Assembly: GCA_021323265.1 (NCBI GenBank)
Contig: JAJTCO010000006.1
Coordinates: 1-64,000, forward strand
Source of the DNA: Pseudoduganella sp.
Lineage (GTDB): Bacteria > Pseudomonadota > Gammaproteobacteria > Burkholderiales > Burkholderiaceae_D
Direction: 5' to 3'
DNA length: 64,000 nucleotides
Shown here: piece after piece, positions 37,028 through 47,871 of the stretch
How the letters are laid out: each line of letters begins with the position of its first letter
Numbering within the stretch: position 1 is the first letter of the stretch
Notes under the pieces: model-generated
The model's database searches: none
What the model was told of the DNA's origin: nothing
Seen by the model: only the letters and a program-made list of their open reading frames with translations
Translations under genes and position numbers: made by a program

Positions 37028-37999
37028 TTTTTTGGCGATATCCTCGGCACGTAAGTGGGTGTAGCGTTTCAACATGTCGAGGGTCTTGTGGCCAGTTATT
37101 GCGGCCACTTCCATTACGTTGAGCCCCATCTCAAACATACGGCTGGTTGCCTCGTGACGTAGATCATGAAAACGAATGTCCAATATGTTTGCCCGATGTG
37201 GTTCGCACGCTCGATCAAACGCTTGGCTCATTGACTCCGCCTGAAGTTGGAAGACTTGGCCTTCTTTTTTAAGAGGAAGCGTTTTAAGAGCTTTGATAGC
37301 TCGACTGGATAGCGCTACTTTGCGTGGAGTATCAGTCTTTGTCTTCGGCAGGTAAGCCACCTTATTCTTCAAATCGACGTGTTCCCACTCAAGTGCGGCG
37401 ATTTCCCCTCGACGCATTGCAGTCTCAATAGCGAGAGTCACGACAGCTGCTAGTTCATTGGAGTCTGTTGCATCTAGGATCTTTTGCACCTCCTCTGGAG
37501 TTACACGGCGATCACGACCGCGCGGTTTAGTTGGCTTTCGGACTAGGGCGGTAGGTAACCCGCCTGGCAGTGCAATTCCCCAGTCAAGTGTTGCTGACTT
37601 AAGCACTCGATTTAGTAGGTTAATTTCATGGATGACAGTTTGTGGGCCGACTATCTTGAGACGTTCGTCGCGGTACTTGGCAATTTGCATTGAGGTCAAG
37701 CTGGCTAAGCGGTAATCCCCGAACTCATCCATGAGTAGCTTAATGCGTGACTTGTCCTGCATCTGACCACGCTTGGTTGGCAGCACCTCTTCCTCATAGC
37801 GCTTTAGCACCTGCTTAACGAGCGTGCCCTCCGCTTCGGTGCGTGACACGAATACGCCGCGTTCCATTTCCGATTCGATGATGGTGGCCCAACGGCGGGC
37901 GTCAGCTTCTTTGGTGAAGGTCTTGGTCTGAGTAGGGTAGCCGCGTTTGCGGATCTGAACGTGCCACTGGCCTTCGCCCTTTTTTCGGATTGTTGGCAT
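37019..37999 (-). CDS. int: Tyrosine recombinase (phage integrase)
   Basis: This 326-residue integrase has an N-terminal arm-binding segment (1-50), a SAM-like core-binding domain (about 55-160) and a catalytic domain. All catalytic residues are present: Arg196 in TAMRRGE, His278-x-x-Arg281 in HDLRH, His304 in TGH and Tyr313 in KRYTH. It lies 99 nt from attR and reads away from it. It should insert the element into the tRNA-Arg 3' end. Confidence 0.95.
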   Translation of the reverse strand: MPTIRKKGEGQWHVQIRKRGYPTQTKTFTKEADARRWATIIESEMERGVFVSRTEAEGTLVKQVLKRYEEEVLPTKRGQMQDKSRIKLLMDEFGDYRLASLTSMQIAKYRDERLKIVGPQTVIHEINLLNRVLKSATLDWGIALPGGLPTALVRKPTKPRGRDRRVTPEEVQKILDATDSNELAAVVTLAIETAMRRGEIAALEWEHVDLKNKVAYLPKTKTDTPRKVALSSRAIKALKTLPLKKEGQVFQLQAESMSQAFDRACEPHRANILDIRFHDLRHEATSRMFEMGLNVMEVAAITGHKTLDMLKRYTHLRAEDIAKKLR

Positions 38000-38032
38000 A
38001 CCTTTAATGAGCGGTTTTGACTGAACCGTTAG

Positions 38033-38050
38033 TGTGCCAAATTTGTGCCA
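38033..38050. promoter_or_regulatory. Right arm-type integrase site
   Basis: TGTGCCAAATTTGTGCCA is identical, in the same orientation, to 24303-24320 at the left end. It lies between the integrase start and attR, 48 nt inside the right repeat (84 nt inside on the left). Confidence 0.6.
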
Positions 38051-38098
38051 ATAAAGATAGAAAATGGTACGAATGCTTTAGGTAAAGGCTCTATTTTT

Positions 38099-38146
38099 GG
38101 CCTCCGAAGCCGAGGGTCGTGGGTTCGATCCCCGCCAGCCGCGCCA
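38099..38146 (+). repeat. attR: right copy of the 48-bp integration repeat
   Basis: This exact copy of the last 48 nt of tRNA-Arg, including CCA, lacks the 5' half of the tRNA. It marks the right end of the integrated element; host DNA of the polysaccharide cluster follows. Confidence 0.95.
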
Positions 38147-38230
38147 TTAATTTACGCATCAGATCGCCGTTCAGGCAGCAGCTCGTATATTCTTGACAAT
38201 CCCGGACCCTGGTCCATTGCGGAGATTGAC

Positions 38231-38920
38231 ATGACGACTGTAGTTGGCCGTGAGCAAGCTTACACAACGCCCCGACCGGATGTCTCGGCGCTTGTCCCCG
38301 ACACCGCCCTGACGGTCCTCGACTTGGGGTGCAGCAATGGCGCCTTGGGCGCCAGCCTGCGCCAGGCGGTGCCGGGCCGGCGTGTGTGGGGCATTGAAAT
38401 CGATCCCGAATTTGCCCGCGTAGCCGGCACGCGCCTCGACGAGGTCCTGTGCGCCGACCTGGGCCGCCTGGATTGGACGCACGTCTTCCCCGGCACGCAA
38501 TTCGACTGCATCATCATGGCCGACGTGCTGGAACACCTGGCCGACCCGGCGGCAACGTTGCAGGCCGTGCGCCAACGCTTGCGCCCAGGCGGCTGCCTGG
38601 TGGTGAGCCTGCCCAACATCCGCCACATTTCCGCCCTTTACGCGATTTATGTGGGCGGCCGTTTCCCGCAGCGCCAGCGCGGGATCTTCGACAGCACCCA
38701 CCTGCGCTGGTTTACCCTGGCCGACGCCCACCAGTTGCTGGCAACGCAGCAGCTGGAAGTGCGCCGCAGCAGCTACAGCCTGCGCCTGGGCGACCAGGGC
38801 GGCGGCCGCATGAACCGTTGGCTCAACCGGTTGCCGCCGGCCGTGCAGGGCGTGGCCCCGCTGCGCGAATTCCTCACCTACCAGTTCTGCTTGCAGGCGG
38901 TGCCGCGCCAGCCCGGCTAG
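38231..38920 (+). CDS. SAM-dependent class I methyltransferase
   Basis: This 229-residue protein starts at the ATG at 38231 (GGAG upstream); the frame is open further upstream but that part runs through attR. Motif I is VLDLGCSNGALG, followed by the acidic GIEID strand end and MADVLEHLADP, as in methionine-biosynthesis-W/UbiG-like methyltransferases. The likely substrate is a sugar or lipid in polysaccharide synthesis, judged by its place at the left edge of the cluster. It is convergent with the flippase gene and overlaps it by 4 nt. Confidence 0.85.
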   Translation: MTTVVGREQAYTTPRPDVSALVPDTALTVLDLGCSNGALGASLRQAVPGRRVWGIEIDPEFARVAGTRLDEVLCADLGRLDWTHVFPGTQFDCIIMADVLEHLADPAATLQAVRQRLRPGGCLVVSLPNIRHISALYAIYVGGRFPQRQRGIFDSTHLRWFTLADAHQLLATQQLEVRRSSYSLRLGDQGGGRMNRWLNRLPPAVQGVAPLREFLTYQFCLQAVPRQPG

Positions 38921-40407
38921 CGCACCTTGCGCCACAGCCGCTGCAGGAGGGCCTGCAGCTTTTGCCGCACCACCGCCTCCGAGCTGGCCGGCCGGCCGGC
39001 GCTGCGCCACAGCACTTCGCAGGCCACGCCGTACACCAGCGCGCCCAGCGCTACCGCGGCCAGCAAGGTCGTCAGCAAGGCGGCCGTGCCCTGCGGCGTG
39101 GGCAGCGCCCATTTCAAGGCCAGCACGGCGCCCGCCATCAGCAGGGACGCGGCCAGCGGGCGCCACACGTGGGCCAGCAAGGCGCGCAGCGGCAGCTGCA
39201 GGCAGCGGCCGAGCAGCCATTTGGTGACCGGGAGCATCAGCACGGTGGCCATGACATAGGCCCACGCTGCGCCGTTGAGGCCCCAGTAGCGCATGCCGGT
39301 CACGAGTCCGATGGCCAGCAGCAGGAACTGGCCCAGCCCCAGCAGGCCGACCAGGTGCATGCGTCCCAGCGCCATGTAGATATAGGTGATGTTGCTGTGC
39401 AGGGCTTGCAGCGCGCCGTACACGGCCAGCACTTGCATCAGGGGGATGGCGGGCAGCCACTTGTCGCCCAGCACGGCCGGCACCATGAGGTCGGCCACCG
39501 CTGCGATGCCGATCCCGGCCGGCAGGCCGAACAGGGCGATCATGCCGATCACGTTCAGGAAACTGCGCTGCAGCTGCGGCAGGTCGCCGGCGACTTTGGT
39601 ATAGCCGGGGAAGGCGGCGCGGTTGATGGGCGCCACCAGTTCCGTGGTGGGCAGTGTCGCCACCTCGTAGGCAATGGTGTAGACCCCGAGTGCGGGCGCG
39701 CCCAGCATGCGGCCGACGAAAAATTCGGCCGAGCGCATGTTGAGGAAATAGGTCAGGTTGTTCAGCATCAGCCATTTGGAGTGGTGGAACAGCTCGGCCT
39801 TGGCCACCAGCGACAGGCGCGGGCGGTAGCTGCTGGCCATGTAGGACAGCAGCACGCTGATGAGCGCGCCCACCAGTTGTCCGGCCACCAGGGCCCAGTA
39901 GTTGCGCAGCATGAACGCGAGCGGAATCGTCACGCCCAGCAGGGCCACCCGCTTGGCCAGCAGGAAGTTGAATTCCTTGCGAAAGTTCATTTCGCGCCGG
40001 AACGTGACCGGGCCGATATTGGCGAACGCCTGCACGGCAAAGCCGATGGCCAGCACGTAGACCACGGCTTCCAGGCGGGCATCGTGGTAGTACAGTGCGG
40101 CGGGTCGGCCCAGCGCGGCAATCAGTGCCGCGGCCAGCAGGCCGAAGAGCAGGTTGATGGTCCAGGCCGTGTCGAATTCGGCGCGCCCGGCTCTCTGGTT
40201 CTGGATCAGCGACACGTCCAGGCCGAAGGCGACCAGCAACTGCATGGCGGCGATGATGACGGTGGCCATCGCCACCAGGCCGAAATCGGCCGGTGCCAGC
40301 AGGCGCGCCAGCACGATGGTGCTGACCAGGCCCAGGCTGCGGTCGATCAGTTTGAAGGCAACCATCCAGGCCGCGCCCGTGGCAATTTTCCGGTCGATAT
40401 CGCTCAC
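38917..40407 (-). CDS. Polysaccharide flippase (Wzx/MOP superfamily)
   Basis: This 496-residue integral membrane protein has about 12-14 helices. The N-terminus (GAAWMVAFKLIDRSLGLVSTI) and the following MATVIIAAMQLLVAFGLDVSLIQ segment match the oligosaccharide flippase family. It should move lipid-linked repeat units across the inner membrane. It is transcribed away from the glycosyltransferase gene, sharing a 141-nt divergent gap that is AT-rich and probably holds both promoters. Confidence 0.88.
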   Translation of the reverse strand: MSDIDRKIATGAAWMVAFKLIDRSLGLVSTIVLARLLAPADFGLVAMATVIIAAMQLLVAFGLDVSLIQNQRAGRAEFDTAWTINLLFGLLAAALIAALGRPAALYYHDARLEAVVYVLAIGFAVQAFANIGPVTFRREMNFRKEFNFLLAKRVALLGVTIPLAFMLRNYWALVAGQLVGALISVLLSYMASSYRPRLSLVAKAELFHHSKWLMLNNLTYFLNMRSAEFFVGRMLGAPALGVYTIAYEVATLPTTELVAPINRAAFPGYTKVAGDLPQLQRSFLNVIGMIALFGLPAGIGIAAVADLMVPAVLGDKWLPAIPLMQVLAVYGALQALHSNITYIYMALGRMHLVGLLGLGQFLLLAIGLVTGMRYWGLNGAAWAYVMATVLMLPVTKWLLGRCLQLPLRALLAHVWRPLAASLLMAGAVLALKWALPTPQGTAALLTTLLAAVALGALVYGVACEVLWRSAGRPASSEAVVRQKLQALLQRLWRKVR

Positions 40408-40548
40408 AAAGGGCCTGCGAAAGTTGATTTCAGATACATAAGTGTTAGCAAAACAGAATAATTGTACCCGAGTGCCCCTGGCTTGTTGATTTTTTTATAC
40501 AACTCAGGCAATGTGGTTGCTCCGTCTGTTCACCGCTGTGCCCGCTTC

Positions 40549-41658
40549 ATGAAAATCGGCTTCATCTTGCTCTCCAATGAACAGGCGCTGCAGCCCAGTA
40601 CCCGGATTGCCGCGCTCAATATGTTCCCCCATTTGCGCGACGCGGGGTGGCAGCCCTTCATTGCCTGGCAGCCGGAGACGGCCTGCGAGCGGCCGGACCT
40701 GTCCCACCTCGACCCCGACGCGCTGGCCGACTGCGACGTCGTCCTGTTCCAGAAAGTGCATGGCCCCAGCGTGGTGGCGCTGGCGCGCGCCCTGGCGCAG
40801 CGCGGCGTGCGCACGGTGTACAGCGTGTGCGACCTGGTGCAGGCCGAGATGGCCGAGGCCTGCGATCTGACCCTCGTGATTTCCGATTACCTGAAGAGTC
40901 TGTACCCGACGGCCCTGCAGCCGCGCCTGCGCGTGGTGCACGACGGCATTGAGAACAGCGCCCTGTGCAAGACGGACTGGGGCGAGCACCGCGGCAGCCG
41001 CCACCGGCGCCTGCGCGCCGTGCTGGTGACGTCGGCGGCGCTGTACGCCTTGCCCCATATCGGCAACCCGCCGCCCTGGCTGCAGGTGGACATCGTCGGC
41101 CGTTATGTGCCGGAGGAGCGGCCGCTGGCGCGGCTGGCCGCCAACTTCCGCCTGTTGCGCAGCCGGCGCAGCTGGCGCGCGCGCTGGCAGACGCTGCGCT
41201 TCCTGCTGAATCCGCGCATCCGGCGCATTGCCTGGAGCCCGCAACGGGTAGAGCAGGCGTTGCTGGAAGCGGACATTGGCATCCTGCCGATTGAAACGAC
41301 GCCGGCGGCCGGCGCCGGCGGCATGCCGCCACCCTGGCAGGTCAAGTCGGCCAACCGTCTCACATTGCTGATGAGTGCGGGCTTGCCGGTGGCCAGCAGC
41401 CTGGTGCCGTCCTATGCGGAACTGCTGGTGCATGGCGCGAACGGCTTCCTGGCGCATGACGATGTCAGCTGGCGCTGGGCGCTGGAACAATTGCGCGATC
41501 CGGCGCTGCGGCGCCGCTTCGGCCAGCGCGGACGGGAGGATGCCTTGCGCAGCTATTCGCGCCAGGCGCAGGCTGCCAGCTTGCTGGCCGCGCTGGCTGA
41601 ATTGCCGCGCTTGCCGCCCGTGGCACGCGGCAACAGTGCGGCATTGAAAGCGCTGTAG
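40549..41658 (+). CDS. Glycosyltransferase (GT4-like)
   Basis: This is a 369-residue protein from the ATG at 40549 (MKIGFILLSNEQ); an upstream in-frame start at 40462 adds non-conserved sequence. It has a GT-B layout: an N-terminal domain with AEACDLTLVISDYLK, a linker VVHDGIENS, and a C-terminal half with a donor-side segment ADIGILPIE followed by NRLTLLMSAGLPV and an RxxA-type tail. It is expected to add a sugar to the lipid-linked repeat unit. The acceptor and donor are unknown. Confidence 0.78.
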   Translation: MKIGFILLSNEQALQPSTRIAALNMFPHLRDAGWQPFIAWQPETACERPDLSHLDPDALADCDVVLFQKVHGPSVVALARALAQRGVRTVYSVCDLVQAEMAEACDLTLVISDYLKSLYPTALQPRLRVVHDGIENSALCKTDWGEHRGSRHRRLRAVLVTSAALYALPHIGNPPPWLQVDIVGRYVPEERPLARLAANFRLLRSRRSWRARWQTLRFLLNPRIRRIAWSPQRVEQALLEADIGILPIETTPAAGAGGMPPPWQVKSANRLTLLMSAGLPVASSLVPSYAELLVHGANGFLAHDDVSWRWALEQLRDPALRRRFGQRGREDALRSYSRQAQAASLLAALAELPRLPPVARGNSAALKAL

Positions 41659-41904
41659 CGGCCCTGTGTTTGCCGCGACGGCCACGCCAGCGTTGCTTTG
41701 TGGTGCTTCAGCATCGAAAGGCTGTGACAGCCTGCGCGCTTCCGTGTAAAATTGACAAGCCGTATCAAATCAACAAGTTAATTGGCAAATATTCCATACA
41801 TTTTGTCGCATTTGACCAACGGCCAGAGCGGGCAATTGTTACATGCGCCAGAGGGGGCGGCGGAAAAAGTGCCCTTCTGCAAGAGGGAAATTGTGAACCC
41901 GACA

Positions 41905-41933
41905 TTGTAGCGCCCCGGCTTCTACTATATATT
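41905..41933 (+). promoter_or_regulatory. Candidate sigma-70 promoter of the UDP-sugar genes
   Basis: TTGTAG (41905-41910) and TATATT (41928-41933) are 17 nt apart in an AT-rich part of the 316-nt gap before the dehydrogenase gene. The predicted start is about 35 nt from the ATG at 41975. Nothing else clear is seen in this gap. Confidence 0.45.
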
Positions 41934-41974
41934 ATTAACATAATAGTAATGGGTAATTCTCACGGGAACCTGAA

Positions 41975-43264
<1,290 letters not shown>

Positions 43265-43297
43265 TAAAAAAGAACTAGGGAAGCCTGGAGGGCTGTT

Positions 43298-44341
<1,044 letters not shown>

Positions 44342-44410
44342 AAAGAACGGCTGGCAGGGCAGCGCTCGCCTTCGTGGCCGGCATCAGCAGCACAGCGGGA
44401 GGGAATAAAA

Positions 44411-45814
44411 ATGCTAAGAATTTCCAATCACTACATTTCCAAGGTTGTGTTCAGCCTGTTGTTCATGGAAGTGGTGATTCTGATTGGCTCGTTTTACGCC
44501 GGCGCCGGCCTACGCTTCTTCGACGGTGAGCAGTTCACCGTGCCCAAGCTCGACCATTTCTTCATGTCGGCCTGCATCTTCGCGGCCGCCATTGTGTTCA
44601 GCATGAGCGCGCTGGGCATGTACCAGATCAATTTCCAGGAAGGCTTGCGCAATCCCTTCTTCTTCCAGCTGATGCCCTCGTTCGCGATGGGCTTTTGCAT
44701 CCTGACCCTGGTGTTCTACCTGGCGCCCGACCTGTATTTCGGGCGTGGCATCCTGGTGCTGGTGTTCCTCATTTCCGGCGCCGGCATCCTGCTGGCGCGC
44801 GCCATGTTCCTCAAGACGTCGCGCTCGCACTTCCTGGCCACGCGCATCATCTTTCTCGGCGGCGGCAGCATGGCCCGCGAATGCGGCGAGCTGGCCACGC
44901 GCGAGACGAACTACCGCAAGTACGACATTGCCGGCTATGTTGCCGTGCCGTCGGAAGACGTGTGCGTGCCGCAGAACAAGCTGCTGCGCCTGCCCGAAGG
45001 CGGTTCGCTGGTGGCCCTGGCCAATGCCCAGCGCGTGGCGGAAATCGTGGTGACGGTGCAGAACCGCCGCGGCGGCGCCTTCCCGATCAAGGAATTGCTC
45101 GAGTGTAAGCTGTACGGCATCCAGGTCACGGACGCCGCCACCTTCTTCGAGCGCGAAACCTACCAGATCCGCGTCGAGTCGGTGCAGCCTTCCTGGCTGG
45201 TGTTCGGCGGCGGCTTCGACCAGAGCTTCATGCGCACCTTCATGAAGCGCACCGTCGACCTGATCGCCAGCCTGTCGCTGCTGGCGGTTTCGCTGCCGGT
45301 CATGATCATCACCGCCATCGCCATCGTGATCGAGGATGGCGCGCCGATCTTCTACTCGCAGGAGCGGGTGGGCAAGGATGGCCACGTGTTCCGCGTGCTG
45401 AAGTTCCGCAGCATGTTCAAGAATGCGGAAAAGAACGGTACGCCGCAGTGGGCTTCCAAGAACGACCCGCGCATCACGCGCGTGGGCAACATCATCCGCA
45501 AGCTGCGCATCGACGAACTGCCGCAGATCCTGAATGTGCTGAAGGGCGAGATGTCCTTCGTCGGGCCGCGTCCCGAGCGCCCATACTTCGTCGAGCAGCT
45601 GACCGAGCGCGTGCCTTACTACAACGTGCGCCACAGCATCAAGCCCGGCATCACCGGCTGGGCCCAGGTGCGCTACGGTTACGGCGATACGGTGGAAGAC
45701 GCGCTGCAAAAACTGCAGTACGACCTGTACTACGTCAAGAACAACAGCCTGCTGCTCGACGTGCTGTGCCTGATCGACACCGTCAAGGTGGTCCTGTTCA
45801 GGGGAGGCCGCTAA
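44411..45814 (+). CDS. XrtA/PEP-CTERM-type initiating sugar transferase
   Basis: This is a 467-residue polyprenyl-phosphate sugar transferase. N-terminal helices and a nucleotide-binding-like middle domain (IFLGGGSMAREC) are followed by a WbaP-like catalytic domain. That domain shows KRTVDLIASL, FYSQERVGKDGHVFRVLKFR, RIDELPQILNVLKGEMSFVG and PERPYFVEQL. The overall form fits the exosortase-linked (TIGR03013-like) subfamily. It should put the first sugar on undecaprenyl phosphate. The sensor kinase gene follows 15 nt later. Confidence 0.9.
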   Translation: MLRISNHYISKVVFSLLFMEVVILIGSFYAGAGLRFFDGEQFTVPKLDHFFMSACIFAAAIVFSMSALGMYQINFQEGLRNPFFFQLMPSFAMGFCILTLVFYLAPDLYFGRGILVLVFLISGAGILLARAMFLKTSRSHFLATRIIFLGGGSMARECGELATRETNYRKYDIAGYVAVPSEDVCVPQNKLLRLPEGGSLVALANAQRVAEIVVTVQNRRGGAFPIKELLECKLYGIQVTDAATFFERETYQIRVESVQPSWLVFGGGFDQSFMRTFMKRTVDLIASLSLLAVSLPVMIITAIAIVIEDGAPIFYSQERVGKDGHVFRVLKFRSMFKNAEKNGTPQWASKNDPRITRVGNIIRKLRIDELPQILNVLKGEMSFVGPRPERPYFVEQLTERVPYYNVRHSIKPGITGWAQVRYGYGDTVEDALQKLQYDLYYVKNNSLLLDVLCLIDTVKVVLFRGGR

Positions 45815-45829
45815 GGACATGGAGGCCTG

Positions 45830-47854
45830 ATGCCGACCAGCACTGCCGCCTTCAGCTACGCCAGCGCCGCGCTGGCGTTTCTGTTATTTAGCCTGATGCT
45901 GGTGCCGGGCTGGCGCCAGCGCCCGCACCGGCGCGCGCTGGCCGCGGCGTCGCTGCTGAGCGTGCTGTGGGGCGCCGTCATGGCCAGCGCCACCGTCGTG
46001 CCCTGGCTGCCCGGCGTGGTGCATGCGGCCGAATGGCTGCGCAGTGCGGCCTGGACCGGGCTGCTGCTGTCGATGCTGGGGCTGTGGCAGCGCCGCGCGC
46101 GCACGTGCCAGGTCAGCGTCGGGGTCTACCTGGCGATGGCGGTGGCCAGCCTGCTGGCGCCGCACTTGCCGGTCGGCCTGGCCTTCCACGTGCTGTCGGT
46201 GGGCCACCTCGGCATGGCCGTGCTGGGCATGCTGCTGGTCGAGCAACTGTACCGCGACCGCAGCGTGCAGGTGCGCTGGGGCATCAAGTTCATCTGCCTT
46301 GGCCTGGGCGCGCTGTTCGCCTACGACTTCTACCTGTACAGCGACATGCTGCTGCTGCGCGAACTCGACCCCGAACTGTGGGCGGCGCGCGGCGTGGTCA
46401 ATGCGCTGACCGTGCCCCTGCTGGCCGTGTCGCTGCTGCGCAGCGCGTCCTGGCCGGCCCAGCTGGCCGTGTCGCGGCGGGTGGCCTTCCATTCGGCGGC
46501 CCTGCTCGGTTCGGCGGCCTACTTGCTGGCCATGAGCATGGCGGCCTACTACCTGCGCTTCGTGGGTGGTTCCTGGGGCGGCCTGATGCAGCTGGCCTTC
46601 CTGTTTGGCGCCACCTTCCTGCTGGCCGGCGTGCTGTTCTCCGGCAGCTTCCGCGCCTGGCTCAAAGTGTTCATCAGCAAGCATTTTTACCGCTACAACT
46701 ACGACTACCGCGAAGAGTGGCTGGCCTTCACGCGCACCCTGTCGGCCACCGGTCCCAACCTGGCCGAGCGCAGCATCTCCGCCCTGGCCGCGCTGGTGGA
46801 AAGCCAGGGCGGCGCGCTCTGGCTGCGCCGCGAGCAGCGCTTCGAGCCGGTGGCGTCCTGGCACGTGCAGGCCCAGCAGGCCAGCGAGCCGGTCGATTCG
46901 CCGTTCTGCCAGCTGATGGAAAACAAGCAGTGGCTGATCGACGTGGCCGGGCATGTGCTGCACGATCCGGACGTGCCGCTGCCGGACTGGCTGCACGGCT
47001 TCCCCAAGGCGTGGCTGGTGGTGCCGCTCCTGCTGCAGGGGCGCCTGGCCGGCTTCGTGGTGCTGATGGCCTCGCGCAGCGAAGTCAAGCTCAACTGGGA
47101 GGTGCTGGACTTGCTGAAGATTGCCGGCACCCAGGCCGCCTCCTATTTGACCCAGCAGGAGGCCGACAATGCCCTGATGCTGGCGCGCCAGTTCGATTCC
47201 TTCAACCGCCTGTCCACCTTCGTGGTGCACGACTTGAAGAACCTGGTGGCCCAGCTGTCGCTGATGACGGCCAATGCGGAAAAACATGCGCACAATCCGG
47301 AGTTCCAGCGCGATATGATGGAAACCGTCACCTTGTCGGTGCAGAAGATGAAGCTGATGCTGCAAAAACTGAGCCGTACCGCCTCGCCCGAGCGCGCCGC
47401 GCCGCAGGACATGGCCCGCCTGCTGGCGCAGGCGGTGGCGCTGAAGGCTGCCTTCGAGCCCAAGCCGGAGCTCGACGTGCAGCAGCCGGGCTTGCGCGTG
47501 CTGGCCGAGGCGGAGCGCCTGGAGCGCGTGCTGGGTCACCTGATCCAGAACGCCATCGAGGCCACTCCGCGCGACGGCCGCGTGACGGTGCGCCTGGCCC
47601 AGGTCGGCGAGCAGGTGCAGGTCGAAGTGAGCGACAGCGGCGCCGGCATGAGCGAGGAGTTCATCCGCGAGCGCCTGTTCAAGCCATTCGATTCGACCAA
47701 GTCGGCCGGCATGGGCATCGGCGCCTTCGAAAGCCGCGAATACATCCACCAGCTCGGCGGCACGCTGCAGGTGCGCAGCGTGCCCGAGCAGGGCACCACC
47801 TTCACGGTCAGCCTGCCGCTGTACCGCCAGCAAACCATTGAACAAGCCGCCTGA
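45830..47854 (+). CDS. prsK: PEP-CTERM system sensor histidine kinase PrsK
   Basis: This is a 674-residue membrane histidine kinase. About eight helices span residues 5-285, followed by a GAF-like domain (about 300-445). The phospho-acceptor helix has His467 in VVHDLKNLVAQLS. The ATPase domain carries the N-box NAIEATP (Asn574), the G1 box DSGAGM (Asp602) and a GIGAFESREYI region. The architecture and adjacency to the regulator match PrsK of exosortase A loci, which control exopolysaccharide and PEP-CTERM genes. Confidence 0.92.
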   Translation: MPTSTAAFSYASAALAFLLFSLMLVPGWRQRPHRRALAAASLLSVLWGAVMASATVVPWLPGVVHAAEWLRSAAWTGLLLSMLGLWQRRARTCQVSVGVYLAMAVASLLAPHLPVGLAFHVLSVGHLGMAVLGMLLVEQLYRDRSVQVRWGIKFICLGLGALFAYDFYLYSDMLLLRELDPELWAARGVVNALTVPLLAVSLLRSASWPAQLAVSRRVAFHSAALLGSAAYLLAMSMAAYYLRFVGGSWGGLMQLAFLFGATFLLAGVLFSGSFRAWLKVFISKHFYRYNYDYREEWLAFTRTLSATGPNLAERSISALAALVESQGGALWLRREQRFEPVASWHVQAQQASEPVDSPFCQLMENKQWLIDVAGHVLHDPDVPLPDWLHGFPKAWLVVPLLLQGRLAGFVVLMASRSEVKLNWEVLDLLKIAGTQAASYLTQQEADNALMLARQFDSFNRLSTFVVHDLKNLVAQLSLMTANAEKHAHNPEFQRDMMETVTLSVQKMKLMLQKLSRTASPERAAPQDMARLLAQAVALKAAFEPKPELDVQQPGLRVLAEAERLERVLGHLIQNAIEATPRDGRVTVRLAQVGEQVQVEVSDSGAGMSEEFIRERLFKPFDSTKSAGMGIGAFESREYIHQLGGTLQVRSVPEQGTTFTVSLPLYRQQTIEQAA

Positions 47855-47871
47855 CGGCGCAAGGACCTGTT

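Larger units (their letters stand above)
24220..38146. mobile_element. Integrated filamentous phage (inovirus) element with tyrosine integrase
   Basis: About 13.9 kb lies between two 48-bp direct repeats of the tRNA-Arg 3' end. The inside carries an integrase at the right end, a repressor-like control region at the left, and a complete-looking inovirus morphogenesis set in the order replication initiator, ssDNA-binding protein, coat proteins, adsorption protein, DUF2523, Zot and secretin. A cargo block of Doc and HEPN-like genes precedes the integrase. Base composition changes sharply at both ends relative to the host. No structural gene is visibly broken, so the element may be active. Confidence 0.93.

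Noticed and set aside
38045-38230. In-frame upstream extension of the methyltransferase gene
   Set aside because: The extension would translate through attR and tRNA-derived sequence. The ATG at 38231 has a ribosome site and begins the normal protein.
38171-39775. 534-codon minus-strand frame opposite the methyltransferase and flippase
   Set aside because: It crosses two real genes in a different frame and is Arg/Ala/Gly-biased. The flippase frame has the membrane helices.
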